A DNA stretch of 12,366 bases from Thermomicrobiaceae bacterium (lineage in GTDB: Bacteria > Chloroflexota > Chloroflexia > Thermomicrobiales > Thermomicrobiaceae): NCBI GenBank assembly GCA_007122555.1, contig SKTL01000316.1, positions 1-12,366 on the forward strand, read 5' to 3'. The notes under the pieces were generated by a model, which saw only the letters and a list, made by a program, of their open reading frames with translations, did no database searches and had not been told where the DNA came from. The stretch's first letter is position 1, and each line of letters begins with the position of its first letter. Positions 1 to 7,650 of the stretch are shown here, in pieces. The translations under genes and the position numbers were made by a program.

Positions 1-37
1 CGCGCTCGAATAAAGCCCGCTGAGCGGAAAACAGCGT

Positions 38-43
38 TATACT
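38..43 (+). promoter_or_regulatory. possible -10 element upstream of the class III aminotransferase
   Basis: The hexamer TATACT matches the sigma-70 -10 consensus at five of six positions and lies about 120 bases before the chosen start at 162. No convincing -35 hexamer is seen at 16-18 bases upstream, so this is only a weak candidate promoter. Confidence 0.25.
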
Positions 44-58
44 TGCAGACAAGGATAC

Positions 59-76
59 AGTCTCGCCCGCGAGACT
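59..76. repeat. 8-bp perfect inverted repeat in the leader of the first gene
   Basis: AGTCTCGC (59-66) is followed after two bases by its exact reverse complement GCGAGACT (69-76). As RNA it would fold as a 7-bp stem with a CCCG loop. No T-run follows, so it is not a standard intrinsic terminator. It could be an operator, a 5' leader hairpin, or the end of a gene left of the window. It lies between the -10-like hexamer at 38-43 and the start codon. Confidence 0.4.
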
Positions 77-146
77 GGACCGCATTTTGTGAAACCGCGA
101 ATGTAGTTTGCTCCGGATGATCTTTCCGGGGACGACACAGATCGAG

Positions 147-151
147 GGAGG
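147..151 (+). promoter_or_regulatory. Shine-Dalgarno sequence deciding the start at 162
   Basis: GGAGG lies 10 bases before ATG 162. The upstream in-frame alternatives, TTG 108 and ATG 117, have no comparable purine-rich site, so 162 is preferred. Confidence 0.6.
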
Positions 152-161
152 AACCATTTCT

Positions 162-1529
162 ATGGCGCCAGATCGTACGATCGAGCAGGACTTTACCGAG
201 GCGTTCAAAACGTCTGAATCACAGTATCGCCGGGCGATGGAGGCGATCGCTGGCGGCGTCACGCACGACGTGCGCCATATGAAGCCGTTTCCGCTCTATA
301 TCGAGAACGCCACCGGATCCCGGAAATGGGATGCGGACGGACACGAGCTGATCGACTTCGTCATGGGCCATGGCGCGCTGCTGTTCGGTCACGGACATGG
401 CGAGATCGTCGAAGCTGTCAATCAGCAGATGGCCCGCGGCACTCACTTCGGCGCCGGTCATGAGCTGGAAATCGAATGGGGCGAGCGCATCAAGCAAATC
501 GTGCCGTCGGTTGATCGGGTTGAGTTTACGTCGTCCGGCACTGAGGCAACCATGATGGCGATGAGGCTGGCCCGAGCCTACACGGGTCGCGACAAAGTAT
601 TGAAGTTCGCCGGGCACTTTCACGGATGGCATGACTACGCGATGGTCGGCGAGCAGGCTCCGTTCAACCGGAAAGTTCCAGGTATTCCCCAGGCTGTGGT
701 CGATACGATGGTCGTAGCGCCAGTGAACGACATCGCATTCGTCGAGCAAGCGCTGGCGAAGGGCGATATCGCCGCGGTCATTCTCGAACCGAGCGGGGCG
801 TCCTGGGCATCAATTCCGGTACCGGACGGATTCCTGAAGCAACTCCGGGAACTGACCGAGAAGCACAATACGGTGCTGATTTTCGACGAGGTCATCACCG
901 GTTTCCGCTGGGCTCCGGGAGGGAAGCAGGAATCCGAAGGCGTGACCCCGGACATGACAACGATGGCCAAGATTGTCGCTGGCGGTCTGCCGGGCGGGGC
1001 AGTTGGCGGCCGCGCCGACATCATGGATCTGCTCGCCTTCAAGGACGAGCCCGGCTGGAACGCCGAGAAGAAGGTCGGACATCCAGGAACCTATAACGCA
1101 AACCCGCTGTCAGCGGTCGCAGGGGCAACCTGCCTGCAAATGGCGGCCAACCCGAGAGTGCAGAAGCATGCCGATGAGCTGGGCGTCCGGCTCCGGACTG
1201 GCTTCAACAAAGTGCTGGTCGACGAGAATGTCCCGGGATTCGTCTGGGGCGAAAGCTCGGTCTTCCACGTGATTCTCGGGGAGACGTGCGAGAACCAGAC
1301 CGGCGGCGATATCCACATCCCGCAGGGCGTCGATCCGGTCCGCCTGAAGTCAGGGTCGGACGCGAAGTACGATCATGCGCTGTATCAGGGAATGCTGCTC
1401 AACGGTGTGGATCTGTTCCACGGCGGCGGGCTCATCAGCAGCATTCACACCGAGAAAGACATCGACGCCACCATCGATGCCTTCCGGAAGACCGTCACAC
1501 GCATGCGTGACGAGGGCATGTTCAAGTAG
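162..1529 (+). CDS. class III PLP aminotransferase, glutamate-1-semialdehyde aminomutase-like
   Basis: This is a fold-type I PLP enzyme of 455 residues, cytosolic by the absence of any signal. Visible motifs, numbered from ATG 162: SGTEA at 125-129, which binds the cofactor phosphate; HFHGWHD at 152-158, typical of the HemL-like branch; FDEVITGFR at 241-249 with the PLP-nitrogen Asp at 242; TMAKIVAGGLPGG with the Schiff-base Lys at 270; and a GTYNANP loop near 309. True glutamate-1-semialdehyde aminomutase (HemL) is about 425-430 residues and usually has a GT-x-x-x-NP gating loop. This protein is longer, has an insertion around residues 375-405, and has no tetrapyrrole genes beside it. I therefore read it as a HemL-like transaminase or aminomutase of unknown substrate rather than hemL. 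It is the only plus-strand gene and converges on ilvE. Family is certain; substrate is not. Confidence 0.9.
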   Translation: MAPDRTIEQDFTEAFKTSESQYRRAMEAIAGGVTHDVRHMKPFPLYIENATGSRKWDADGHELIDFVMGHGALLFGHGHGEIVEAVNQQMARGTHFGAGHELEIEWGERIKQIVPSVDRVEFTSSGTEATMMAMRLARAYTGRDKVLKFAGHFHGWHDYAMVGEQAPFNRKVPGIPQAVVDTMVVAPVNDIAFVEQALAKGDIAAVILEPSGASWASIPVPDGFLKQLRELTEKHNTVLIFDEVITGFRWAPGGKQESEGVTPDMTTMAKIVAGGLPGGAVGGRADIMDLLAFKDEPGWNAEKKVGHPGTYNANPLSAVAGATCLQMAANPRVQKHADELGVRLRTGFNKVLVDENVPGFVWGESSVFHVILGETCENQTGGDIHIPQGVDPVRLKSGSDAKYDHALYQGMLLNGVDLFHGGGLISSIHTEKDIDATIDAFRKTVTRMRDEGMFK

Positions 1530-1579
1530 CACGCCACGCTCGCTGAACGGTTCGTGTGTTCTCCAGTTACTGACGACGA

Positions 1580-1605
1580 CCCCTCTCCCAAATCTGGGAG
1601 AGGGG
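1580..1605. terminator. 11-bp perfect palindrome between convergent genes; probable bidirectional terminator or REP-like repeat
   Basis: CCCCTCTCCCA (1580-1590) and TGGGAGAGGGG (1595-1605) are exact reverse complements around the loop AATC. The element sits in the 91-base gap between the convergent ends of the aminotransferase (1529) and ilvE (1621), where a terminator for both strands is expected. Neither side has a U-tract, so it is not a canonical intrinsic terminator. The CCCTCTCCC-loop-GGGAGAGGG form resembles short intergenic palindromes dispersed in many GC-rich genomes, so it may be one copy of a genome-wide repeat. Confidence 0.6.
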
Positions 1606-1620
1606 AGCGGATTCGGGGTC

Positions 1621-2565
1621 CTACGCCTTCGCGAGTTGTTTCAGGCCGACCGGCGTCCGCCAGTCGGGATGCCGTGAATCGGTTCCTCGCAATACACCAA
1701 GGAAAATATCCTCCAGCTGACTCGTGATCGGCCCGACATTGCCGTCACCCAGCTGATAGCGATCAACCGACACCACCGGGGTAATCTCCGCAGCCGTTCC
1801 GCACATGAACGCCTCGTCAGCGATGTACATTTCCGTGCGGTCGATCGGCCGTTCCTCAACCACCAGGCCCAAATCATCACGCGCGATCTGCAGGATCGCG
1901 TCACGGGTGATGCTCTCCAGGATACTGTCGGTAACACCCGGCGTAATGAGTTTGCCGTCACGAACCATCATCACGCAGGCGCCCGGTCCCTCGGCGATCT
2001 TGCGCTGATCGTTCAGCAACAGCGGCACGTCGTACCCGTTGATGTTCGCTTCCATCGTCGCAAGCTGGCCGTTACGATAGTTGGAGATGTTCTTGACGCG
2101 CGGCGGCATCACATTGTCGCTAATGCGCGTCCACGAGCTGACGCAGGCGTCCTGCTTCTTGCCGGTCTTCAAATGCGTCGGGCGTGGGCTGGTATCGATC
2201 AGAATACCGGCCTTCGAGCTGAAGCTGCTGAATCCTCCGCCGGCTCCGCCAGCGCGATAGGCCAACGGTCGAATATAGATATCTTCCCGATGCTCGTTCG
2301 CCCGGATCAGTTCCAGGATCGTCTCGGTCAGCATTTCCGTCGAGTATTCCTGCTCCAGGCGGACCAGTTTCATCGACTGCTCGAACCGCTTCATGTGTTC
2401 CGGCAGCCGGAAGACATACGCCTCCTGATCGTCTTCGTTCCAGTAGGCGCGGATTCCTTCAAAGATCGCGCCGACCGTCGACCAGCCGATGTCAGTGACG
2501 TGAATCGTGGCGTCTTCCCACGGCATTTGCGAGCCGTTCCACCAGAGATATTTCGAGTTAGACAT
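1621..2565 (-). CDS. ilvE: branched-chain amino acid aminotransferase (class IV)
   Basis: This is a fold-type IV PLP transaminase of 314 residues, the usual length for IlvE. It would transfer amino groups between glutamate and the keto acids of leucine, isoleucine and valine in the cytosol. Visible features: an N-terminal segment with FEGIRAY at 35-41; YIRPLAYR at 97-104; the PLP lysine at 158 in PRVKNISNYRNGQLA; the cofactor Glu at 192 in AEGPGAC; SILESITRDAI at 214-224; and CGTAAEITPV at 255-264, a hallmark of the BCAT group. The GPGAC loop replaces the GSGEN of E. coli-type enzymes and marks a distinct subfamily. The start is supported by GGAGG seven bases upstream. It is separated from the upstream minus-strand gene by 129 bases with a promoter-like site. 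A D-amino-acid or (R)-amine transaminase is less likely given CGTAAEITP. Confidence 0.88.
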   Translation of the reverse strand: MSNSKYLWWNGSQMPWEDATIHVTDIGWSTVGAIFEGIRAYWNEDDQEAYVFRLPEHMKRFEQSMKLVRLEQEYSTEMLTETILELIRANEHREDIYIRPLAYRAGGAGGGFSSFSSKAGILIDTSPRPTHLKTGKKQDACVSSWTRISDNVMPPRVKNISNYRNGQLATMEANINGYDVPLLLNDQRKIAEGPGACVMMVRDGKLITPGVTDSILESITRDAILQIARDDLGLVVEERPIDRTEMYIADEAFMCGTAAEITPVVSVDRYQLGDGNVGPITSQLEDIFLGVLRGTDSRHPDWRTPVGLKQLAKA

Positions 2566-2572
2566 ATGCAGC

Positions 2573-2577
2573 CCTCC
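2573..2577 (-). promoter_or_regulatory. Shine-Dalgarno sequence of ilvE
   Basis: On the minus strand GGAGG precedes the ilvE ATG (2565-2563) by seven bases, a near-ideal spacing. Confidence 0.7.
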
Positions 2578-2657
2578 AGGCTCCTGTTACCGGGTCAATA
2601 GATTCGATCGGGGTCTGGCACGCCATTGTGTCGCATTCCGCGTCTGCGTATCAGCAT

Positions 2658-2675
2658 AGTATAACGTGAGCTCAC
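2658..2675 (-). promoter_or_regulatory. candidate ilvE promoter (-10) with an adjoining 10-bp palindrome
   Basis: On the minus strand TATACT (2663-2658) matches the -10 consensus at five of six positions, about 90 bases before the ilvE start. The perfect palindrome GTGAGCTCAC (2666-2675) lies immediately upstream, in the -35/-10 spacer, where a repressor could block RNA polymerase. A good -35 hexamer is not evident. The regulatory role is inferred from position. Confidence 0.4.
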
Positions 2676-2694
2676 TGCGACACATCCAATCGCA

Positions 2695-4512
2695 TCAGGA
2701 TGTCTCCGCACGTTCGAGGACACGAACTCGCCGCATCGGGTCAAGGCCGAACAACTGGCCGGCAATCAGTCGGCGCCTGCCGTCCCGGGGAAGCCCATCC
2801 AGCCACGGCTGTACGAGGTAATGGTCGATGGGATGCACGAGCGGTATACAGGCGCCTCGCTCCTGCAGCAAGCCTTCGCAACCGGCCCAGGCCGATGCAC
2901 GCGATTCGCTGCTGCTCAGCGTGTCCGCCGCCAGCAACAGCTCATCGTACTCCTGATCGACCCAGGAGACCGGTCGATCGAAATCACGCCAGCTGGCGAA
3001 CAGTTCCGTATACACCGACGCAGGATCGGCGTACGGGTAGCTCCAGTCAAACCAGGCAAGCGGATAACGACGTTCCCGGAGACCCTCAGCATACTCCGCC
3101 GGATCATGAACCCGGATCGGCACGGGTATGCCGAGATTCTCCCGGATCTGGTTGGCGACATCCCGGGCGATTCGATCCAGATACCCATCAGTCGCGGGGA
3201 TATCGATCCCGATCGCCGGCCACTCATCCGCACTGCCATAGGGCGTATTCCGCAGCTCCTCGTAGGCGGCGTCAACGTCAAAGTCCGCCGTGATTCCGGC
3301 CGCGGCATCGTCGAACGCAGAGAACATACCGGGCGGCAGGAGTCTGGTCGCCGGAATAACCCGTCCCTCGACGATCAGTTCGAGTCGCCGACGGTCAACC
3401 ACCAGACTCAGCGCGCGACGCACCTCTACACGGTCGAACGGGGGAATCTCCAGGTTCGGAACAAGCATGATGACCCGTTGCGGTTGGGCTTCGCTGATCG
3501 CATCACTGAACGAGTCATCATCGCGCACCCGCAGGACATCAGCGCCAGTCAGGCGCATGAGATCAAGCTCCGCCTGTCCGAACTCGGTCAATGCGATTCC
3601 GGAAGAATAGATCGAAAGATCGATGCGTTCCAGTTCGGAGCCGTCGAGATTCCAGTAGTTCTCGGATGTCGTCAACGAAAGGACGAAATCGGTTCTGCCC
3701 ACTTCCCGGAAGCCGCCATTTTGCTGACAGTCGTCAACCTGATTCGCGTTCGCCGGACGTGGCGGCCGCAAAGGCAATGACGCCGTGACAACCGGAAACG
3801 TCTCCCGAAAACGTTCGAGGAAGATGTCCAGGATCCAGTCGCTGGGCGCGTCAATGCCGACCTCGGATGCGCCCACTTCGCCGCGTCGATAGGCGTCGGC
3901 GTTTTCGATATCGGCGAGCAGTGCGGCGCCTGGCAATTCGGATTCCGGATCAAGAAGGGCCATCCAGTGTTCGGCAAAATCGTGCGCCGTAACAGGAACC
4001 GCCTCTCCCCAGCCGTCGGTGTTGACGCGAATGCGGAATCGCCATCCGGCTCCATCCTCAAGCGGCTCCCAGGAATGCGCCCAATCCGGCTCTGGTTCCA
4101 ACGCCTCGTTCAGCCGCACCAGCCCAGACAGGGTCATCGGGTTGCGCAGGCACTCCGGGAATTCAGCAGTCGAGCTGGATTGCGTATCCCAGAACGTGCC
4201 GGCGATCCGGACCGCCTGGTCAACCGGTTCGGGGGTCGGCGAAGGCTCGGGAGCTGGCGCCGGCGTGGTCGCCGGTGTTTCAACCGGTGTCGGTGTCTCC
4301 TGCTGGTCAGGGACGGCGGCTGGCGTCTCCTCGGATTCCGGGACCGGAGTATGCGGCGCAAGTGAAAGCGGCGAGCAGGCGGTCCAGACCTGAAGGGCTC
4401 CACCAAGCAGCGCCACTGCCGGAACGGCTCTGATCAAGCGTCGCCGGCTGATGGCCTGACCGAGGATAGCTGTTGCGGATCGCGCGGATCCGATTCTGAT
4501 AGACCTTCCCAA
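2695..4512 (-). CDS. ABC transporter substrate-binding lipoprotein, peptide/nickel family 5
   Basis: This 605-residue extracytoplasmic binding protein would capture peptides or related solutes for an ABC importer. The N-terminus has a twin-arginine motif, SRRRLIR (22-28), then a hydrophobic segment (about 29-43) and Cys46 in VWTAC. The last fits a lipobox loosely, because -3 is Trp. A Pro/Thr/Glu-rich linker (about 52-98) tethers the mature domain. Family 5 signatures follow: DWAHSWEP (143-150); the FRIRVNTDGWG region (159-169), which is the usual W-x-F-x-L strand; SENYWN near 283-288; RRALSLVVDRRRL (365-377); and PATRLLPPG (387-395). The start is TTG 4512: no in-frame ATG or GTG gives the Tat motif, and a later TTG (4437) would remove it. 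Mature-domain Cys121, 262, 545 and 555 could form disulfides. No permease or ATPase gene is present, so this is an orphan binding protein, 61 bases after the ROK gene. Confidence 0.85.
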   Translation of the reverse strand: MGRSIRIGSARSATAILGQAISRRRLIRAVPAVALLGGALQVWTACSPLSLAPHTPVPESEETPAAVPDQQETPTPVETPATTPAPAPEPSPTPEPVDQAVRIAGTFWDTQSSSTAEFPECLRNPMTLSGLVRLNEALEPEPDWAHSWEPLEDGAGWRFRIRVNTDGWGEAVPVTAHDFAEHWMALLDPESELPGAALLADIENADAYRRGEVGASEVGIDAPSDWILDIFLERFRETFPVVTASLPLRPPRPANANQVDDCQQNGGFREVGRTDFVLSLTTSENYWNLDGSELERIDLSIYSSGIALTEFGQAELDLMRLTGADVLRVRDDDSFSDAISEAQPQRVIMLVPNLEIPPFDRVEVRRALSLVVDRRRLELIVEGRVIPATRLLPPGMFSAFDDAAAGITADFDVDAAYEELRNTPYGSADEWPAIGIDIPATDGYLDRIARDVANQIRENLGIPVPIRVHDPAEYAEGLRERRYPLAWFDWSYPYADPASVYTELFASWRDFDRPVSWVDQEYDELLLAADTLSSSESRASAWAGCEGLLQERGACIPLVHPIDHYLVQPWLDGLPRDGRRRLIAGQLFGLDPMRRVRVLERAETS

Positions 4513-4573
4513 AAGCCTGCGCTCCGTTGCATCCGCCGCCAGCGACTCGCCCGGACTGAGGCTGGGGCATACG

Positions 4574-5545
4574 TCAGCTGCTCGTCATGCGATCCGGAAG
4601 CTGATAGAACACATTGGCCGCCGCTCCATACACTCCCGTATTCGTCTCCAGCGCCGAGGGGACTATTGCAATGTGCTGATAGATCGGCAACATGGTGTAG
4701 TGCGGCAGGCTGGACCGGAACGGTTCAAAGATGAGGTCGCCCGCCCGAGCCAGACCGCCGCCGATAACGATCAATTCCGGGTTGAAGACGTTCACCAGTC
4801 CGCCAATCCCGACAGCCAGCGCCCGTCCGCCGCGCGCAAAGATATCGATGGCCGCAGCATCGCCCTGCTGGGCAGCCTTTGCGACGACTTCCGCGGTAAT
4901 CCGGTCATCGCCGGCGATCTCGCGAATCAGCGAGGACCGTTCGGAATGTACCGCCATCTCCCCGTGCCGGGCAATCGCCCAGCCGCCAATGTAGGCTTCC
5001 ATGCATCCGATTCCCCCGCATGTGCAGCGGGACCCATTAGGGTCGATCGACACGTGACCGACTTCGCCGCCAAGCCCGGCGATACCCTCAATCAGCTGTC
5101 CCTGATGGATAATGCCCGCCCCCAGGCCGGTCCCGAGAGCCAGATAGATGAGGTTGTCGACATGCTTCCCGGCGCCGAACATGGATTCGCCGAGCGCGGC
5201 GCAATTGCCGTCATTGCCGAGAACCACAGGCATCTGCAGCCGTTCTTCCAGAAGGCGAGACAGAGGAACGTTTTCCCACCCCGGAAGGTTCGGCGCAAAA
5301 CGAACTATCCCGGCTCTGGGTTCCAGCGGCCCCGGAGCGACAACACCCACGCCGGCAGTCAGGCGGCTCCCGTACTCGTCAAACACATCTTCCGCAAGCT
5401 GCACAATCTGATCGATGATCGCGTAGACCCCGCCGCGCACCGCGGTCCTCACGGTCCGAAAATGCTTGATCTCGCCGGTCCGGTTCACGATTGCGCCGCG
5501 GATATTGGTCCCGCCAAGATCGACCGCAAAGGCTACGTCGGACAT
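4574..5545 (-). CDS. ROK-family sugar kinase, glucokinase-like
   Basis: This is a 323-residue ATP-dependent hexose kinase of the ROK family, cytosolic, likely phosphorylating glucose or an N-acylated hexosamine at entry to central metabolism. DLGGTNIRGAI (9-19) is the phosphate-1 loop. GNDGNCAALGE (110-120) holds the catalytic base Asp112; most relatives read GNDANAAALGE. TGLGAGII lies at 139-146. EVGHVSI (161-167) supplies substrate Glu161 and zinc ligand His164. CTCGGIGCMEAY (174-185) is the ROK zinc motif C-x-C-x4-C. There is no N-terminal helix-turn-helix, so it is a kinase and not a NagC-type repressor. Start ATG 5545 has AAGGGA five bases upstream (5551-5556). It begins 48 bases after hslU and is probably co-transcribed. 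Sugar specificity cannot be read from sequence alone. Confidence 0.9.
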   Translation of the reverse strand: MSDVAFAVDLGGTNIRGAIVNRTGEIKHFRTVRTAVRGGVYAIIDQIVQLAEDVFDEYGSRLTAGVGVVAPGPLEPRAGIVRFAPNLPGWENVPLSRLLEERLQMPVVLGNDGNCAALGESMFGAGKHVDNLIYLALGTGLGAGIIHQGQLIEGIAGLGGEVGHVSIDPNGSRCTCGGIGCMEAYIGGWAIARHGEMAVHSERSSLIREIAGDDRITAEVVAKAAQQGDAAAIDIFARGGRALAVGIGGLVNVFNPELIVIGGGLARAGDLIFEPFRSSLPHYTMLPIYQHIAIVPSALETNTGVYGAAANVFYQLPDRMTSS

Positions 5546-5593
5546 CTGATTCCCTTTCCGCAGCTCGCCACAGCCTGTGCGACGCCTGGATGC

Positions 5594-7057
5594 CTAGAGA
5601 ATGAACTTGCTCGAGTCTTCATCCAGCACGATATCACTCATCCGCTCCTGAACGAAGCTCGCATCGATCGTGATTGTCTCTCCAGCGCGATCGGGCGCGT
5701 CGAACGAAAGCGATTCCAGCACCCGCTCCATCAGCGTATGCAGCCGCCTCGCTCCGATATTCTCGGTTCGTTCGTTAATCAACACCGCACTCGAGGCGAT
5801 CTCTCGCAGTCCGTCCTCGGTAAACTCGAGCGTCACCTGCTCGGTCTCGAGCAATTCCGCATATTGCCGGGGCAGCGCATTCTCCGGCTCCGTCAGAATC
5901 CGATACAGATCCTCCACGCCGAGGCTGCTCAGCTCCACTCTCACCGGGAAACGTCCCTGTAGTTCGGGTATCAGATCCGACGGGCGCGCGCTGTGAAATG
6001 CGCCTGCCGCGATGAACAGCATATGATCAGTCTTGACAGGCCCGTAGCGGGTCATCACGACGCAGCCCTCGACAATCGGCAGAAGATCTCTCTGAACTCC
6101 TTCGCCGGAGACATCCGGGCCGTAGTCGCCGTTCTTACTGATCGTCTTGTCGATCTCGTCAATGAAGATAATCCCGGTCTGCTCGGCGCGCTCGATCGCC
6201 AACTCCATAATCGCATCAAAATCGATCATGCGGTGGGCTTCCTGCTGGGTCAGAATCGAGCGCGCTTCCCGGATTTTGACGCGTCGCGATCGACGCCGGT
6301 GCATGAAACCGTCGACAAGGTCGTTCAGCGCTTCCTGAAGGTCCTCATCGCTTCCGGCTCCGAACATGCCCATCTGCGGAGTAGCGGCTTCAAGCTCAAT
6401 GTCGTAGTCGAGATCGATGACATCATCGTCGATCTCGTTCTGCTGAAGCAATCCAAGAAGACGATTCCGCTGGCGGGTCTGTCGTCGTTTCGCGTTCGCT
6501 TCTCGCTTGCGTTTCGTTTCCGGATCTTCCTGATCTTCAACAGCGGCCTCGTCCGATTCCTCGGGCTGTCGAGCGCGTTCCTTCTGCTCTGCCAGGATCT
6601 CCGCCAGTCGTTGATTCGCGGAGATCTCCGCCTGCTCCTGAACATTCTGAAGGCGCTGCTGATGAATCTTACTGATCGCGGTATCGACCAGATCACGCAC
6701 CATAGATTCGACATCCCGGCCAACATAGCCGACCTCAGTGAAGTTGGACGCTTCGACCTTCAGGAACGGCGCATCGAGAAATTTCGCCACGCGACGGGCT
6801 ATCTCGGTTTTTCCGACACCGGTGGGGCCAATCATCAGGATGTTCTTGGGAAGTACTTCGTCCCGGATGTCCTCCGCAAGCTGCTGCCGGCGCCAGCGGT
6901 TCCGAATGGCGACCGCGACCGCGCGCTTCGCGTTATCCTGCCCGACAACGAATCGGTCGAGTTCGGCGCAGACACGTCTTGGAGTCCAGCTTTCCGGTTC
7001 GTCCGCGAGCTGGACGTCATCGGTGATCGTCTGATTGTCAGTCTTCGTTCTGCTCAT
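5594..7057 (-). CDS. hslU: HslU, ATPase and unfoldase subunit of the HslUV protease
   Basis: This is a 487-residue AAA+ ATPase that forms a hexameric ring, unfolds substrates and feeds them to HslV. It has the Walker A motif GPTGVGKT (77-84); the pore loop GYVG (110-113), which grips substrate; a charged, helical I domain (about 130-275); Walker B IIFIDEID (296-303); the conserved [12 protein letters not shown] segment (365-376) with the presumed arginine finger; sensor-2 GARRL (435-439); and the C-terminal tail ending SKFIL, which docks into HslV pockets as in E. coli HslU. The family is usually about 440-470 residues. The excess is an N-terminal extension of some 22 residues before SWTPRRV and an acidic insertion at about 165-183 in the I domain. 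Start ATG 7057 lies inside the 3' end of hslV, a 20-base overlap with no clear Shine-Dalgarno site, which suggests translational coupling. Confidence 0.97.
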   Translation of the reverse strand: MSRTKTDNQTITDDVQLADEPESWTPRRVCAELDRFVVGQDNAKRAVAVAIRNRWRRQQLAEDIRDEVLPKNILMIGPTGVGKTEIARRVAKFLDAPFLKVEASNFTEVGYVGRDVESMVRDLVDTAISKIHQQRLQNVQEQAEISANQRLAEILAEQKERARQPEESDEAAVEDQEDPETKRKREANAKRRQTRQRNRLLGLLQQNEIDDDVIDLDYDIELEAATPQMGMFGAGSDEDLQEALNDLVDGFMHRRRSRRVKIREARSILTQQEAHRMIDFDAIMELAIERAEQTGIIFIDEIDKTISKNGDYGPDVSGEGVQRDLLPIVEGCVVMTRYGPVKTDHMLFIAAGAFHSARPSDLIPELQGRFPVRVELSSLGVEDLYRILTEPENALPRQYAELLETEQVTLEFTEDGLREIASSAVLINERTENIGARRLHTLMERVLESLSFDAPDRAGETITIDASFVQERMSDIVLDEDSSKFIL

Positions 7058-7598
7058 CGGTTGAAGTTGTGGTTTCTACGATAATTCGGTCGTTGGTATA
7101 GATGCAGAGATCGGCGGTCACCCGCATGGCCGCCTCGGCGATATCGCGGGAATTCATTGTCGAGTATCGCACGAGCGCGCGCGCAGCAGCCGTTGCATAC
7201 GGGCCGCCGGAACCGATTGCGACGATCCCGTCATCGGGTGCGATAACGTCGCCTTCGCCGGAAAGCACCAGAAGTTGCTCGTTATCGGCGACAATCAACT
7301 GCGCTTCCAGGCGGCGAAGATATCGATCCGTGCGCCACTCGCGAGCGAGCTCCACGGCCGCGCGTCGGAGGTCGCCGTCGGATTCACTGAGCTGGGATTC
7401 AAACTTCTCAAACAACGTCAGTGCGTCCGCCACTGCTCCGGCGAAACCGGCAAGCACCTTCCCGCCGGCGAGCGGCCGGATCTTCCGGGCGCTATGCTTG
7501 ATCACGACATCGCCGAAGGTGACCTGGCCGTCCCCGGCCATCGCAACAACGCCATCGCGGAGTACGCCGATAATGGTTGTTGCGCGCCAGCCGGTCAT
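7038..7598 (-). CDS. hslV: HslV, peptidase subunit of the HslUV protease
   Basis: This is a 186-residue threonine protease of the Ntn-hydrolase fold, the double-hexamer core of HslUV. The segment [12 protein letters not shown] contains the nucleophile, the first Thr of ATTI. Numbering it Thr1 places Asp17 in AGDGQ and Lys33 in SARK exactly as in E. coli HslV, and IGSGGPYA is also conserved, so the active site is complete. From ATG 7598 the protein begins MTGWRA before Thr1. This is like B. subtilis CodW, whose few leading residues precede an equivalent ATTI, and unlike E. coli, where only Met is removed. Alternative starts are ATG 7652, with an AGGTG four bases upstream and 18 more residues, and GTG 7706; 7598 is nearest the family length. 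The gene overlaps hslU by 20 bases and follows topA directly, without xerC. Confidence 0.93.
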   Translation of the reverse strand: MTGWRATTIIGVLRDGVVAMAGDGQVTFGDVVIKHSARKIRPLAGGKVLAGFAGAVADALTLFEKFESQLSESDGDLRRAAVELAREWRTDRYLRRLEAQLIVADNEQLLVLSGEGDVIAPDDGIVAIGSGGPYATAAARALVRYSTMNSRDIAEAAMRVTADLCIYTNDRIIVETTTSTDEQNED

Positions 7599-7650
7599 GC
7601 TTCCCGGCGCCGGTTCATGGGGCGGTACGTGCTGATATCCAGCATGTCTC

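Noticed and set aside
108..161. Upstream starts TTG 108 and ATG 117 for the class III aminotransferase
   Set aside because: No ribosome binding site precedes either one. The GGAGG at 147-151 fits ATG 162, and the added residues have no counterpart in the family.
2821..3780. 319-codon plus-strand open frame
   Set aside because: It is antisense to the solute-binding protein, with low-complexity Arg-rich translation and no ribosome binding site or domain.
5569..5579. CACAG-C-CTGTG palindrome between hslU and the ROK gene
   Set aside because: It is five base pairs with a one-base centre, too short and isolated to call a site, and too tight a loop for a hairpin.
4673..5962. 429-codon plus-strand open frame
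   Set aside because: It is antisense to the ROK kinase and to the 3' end of hslU, both clear by motif. Its translation has no recognisable family and it crosses two real genes.
5993..7084. 363-codon plus-strand open frame
   Set aside because: It mirrors hslU on the other strand. The minus-strand frame has Walker A, Walker B, pore loop and C-terminal tail; the plus-strand frame has none of any family.
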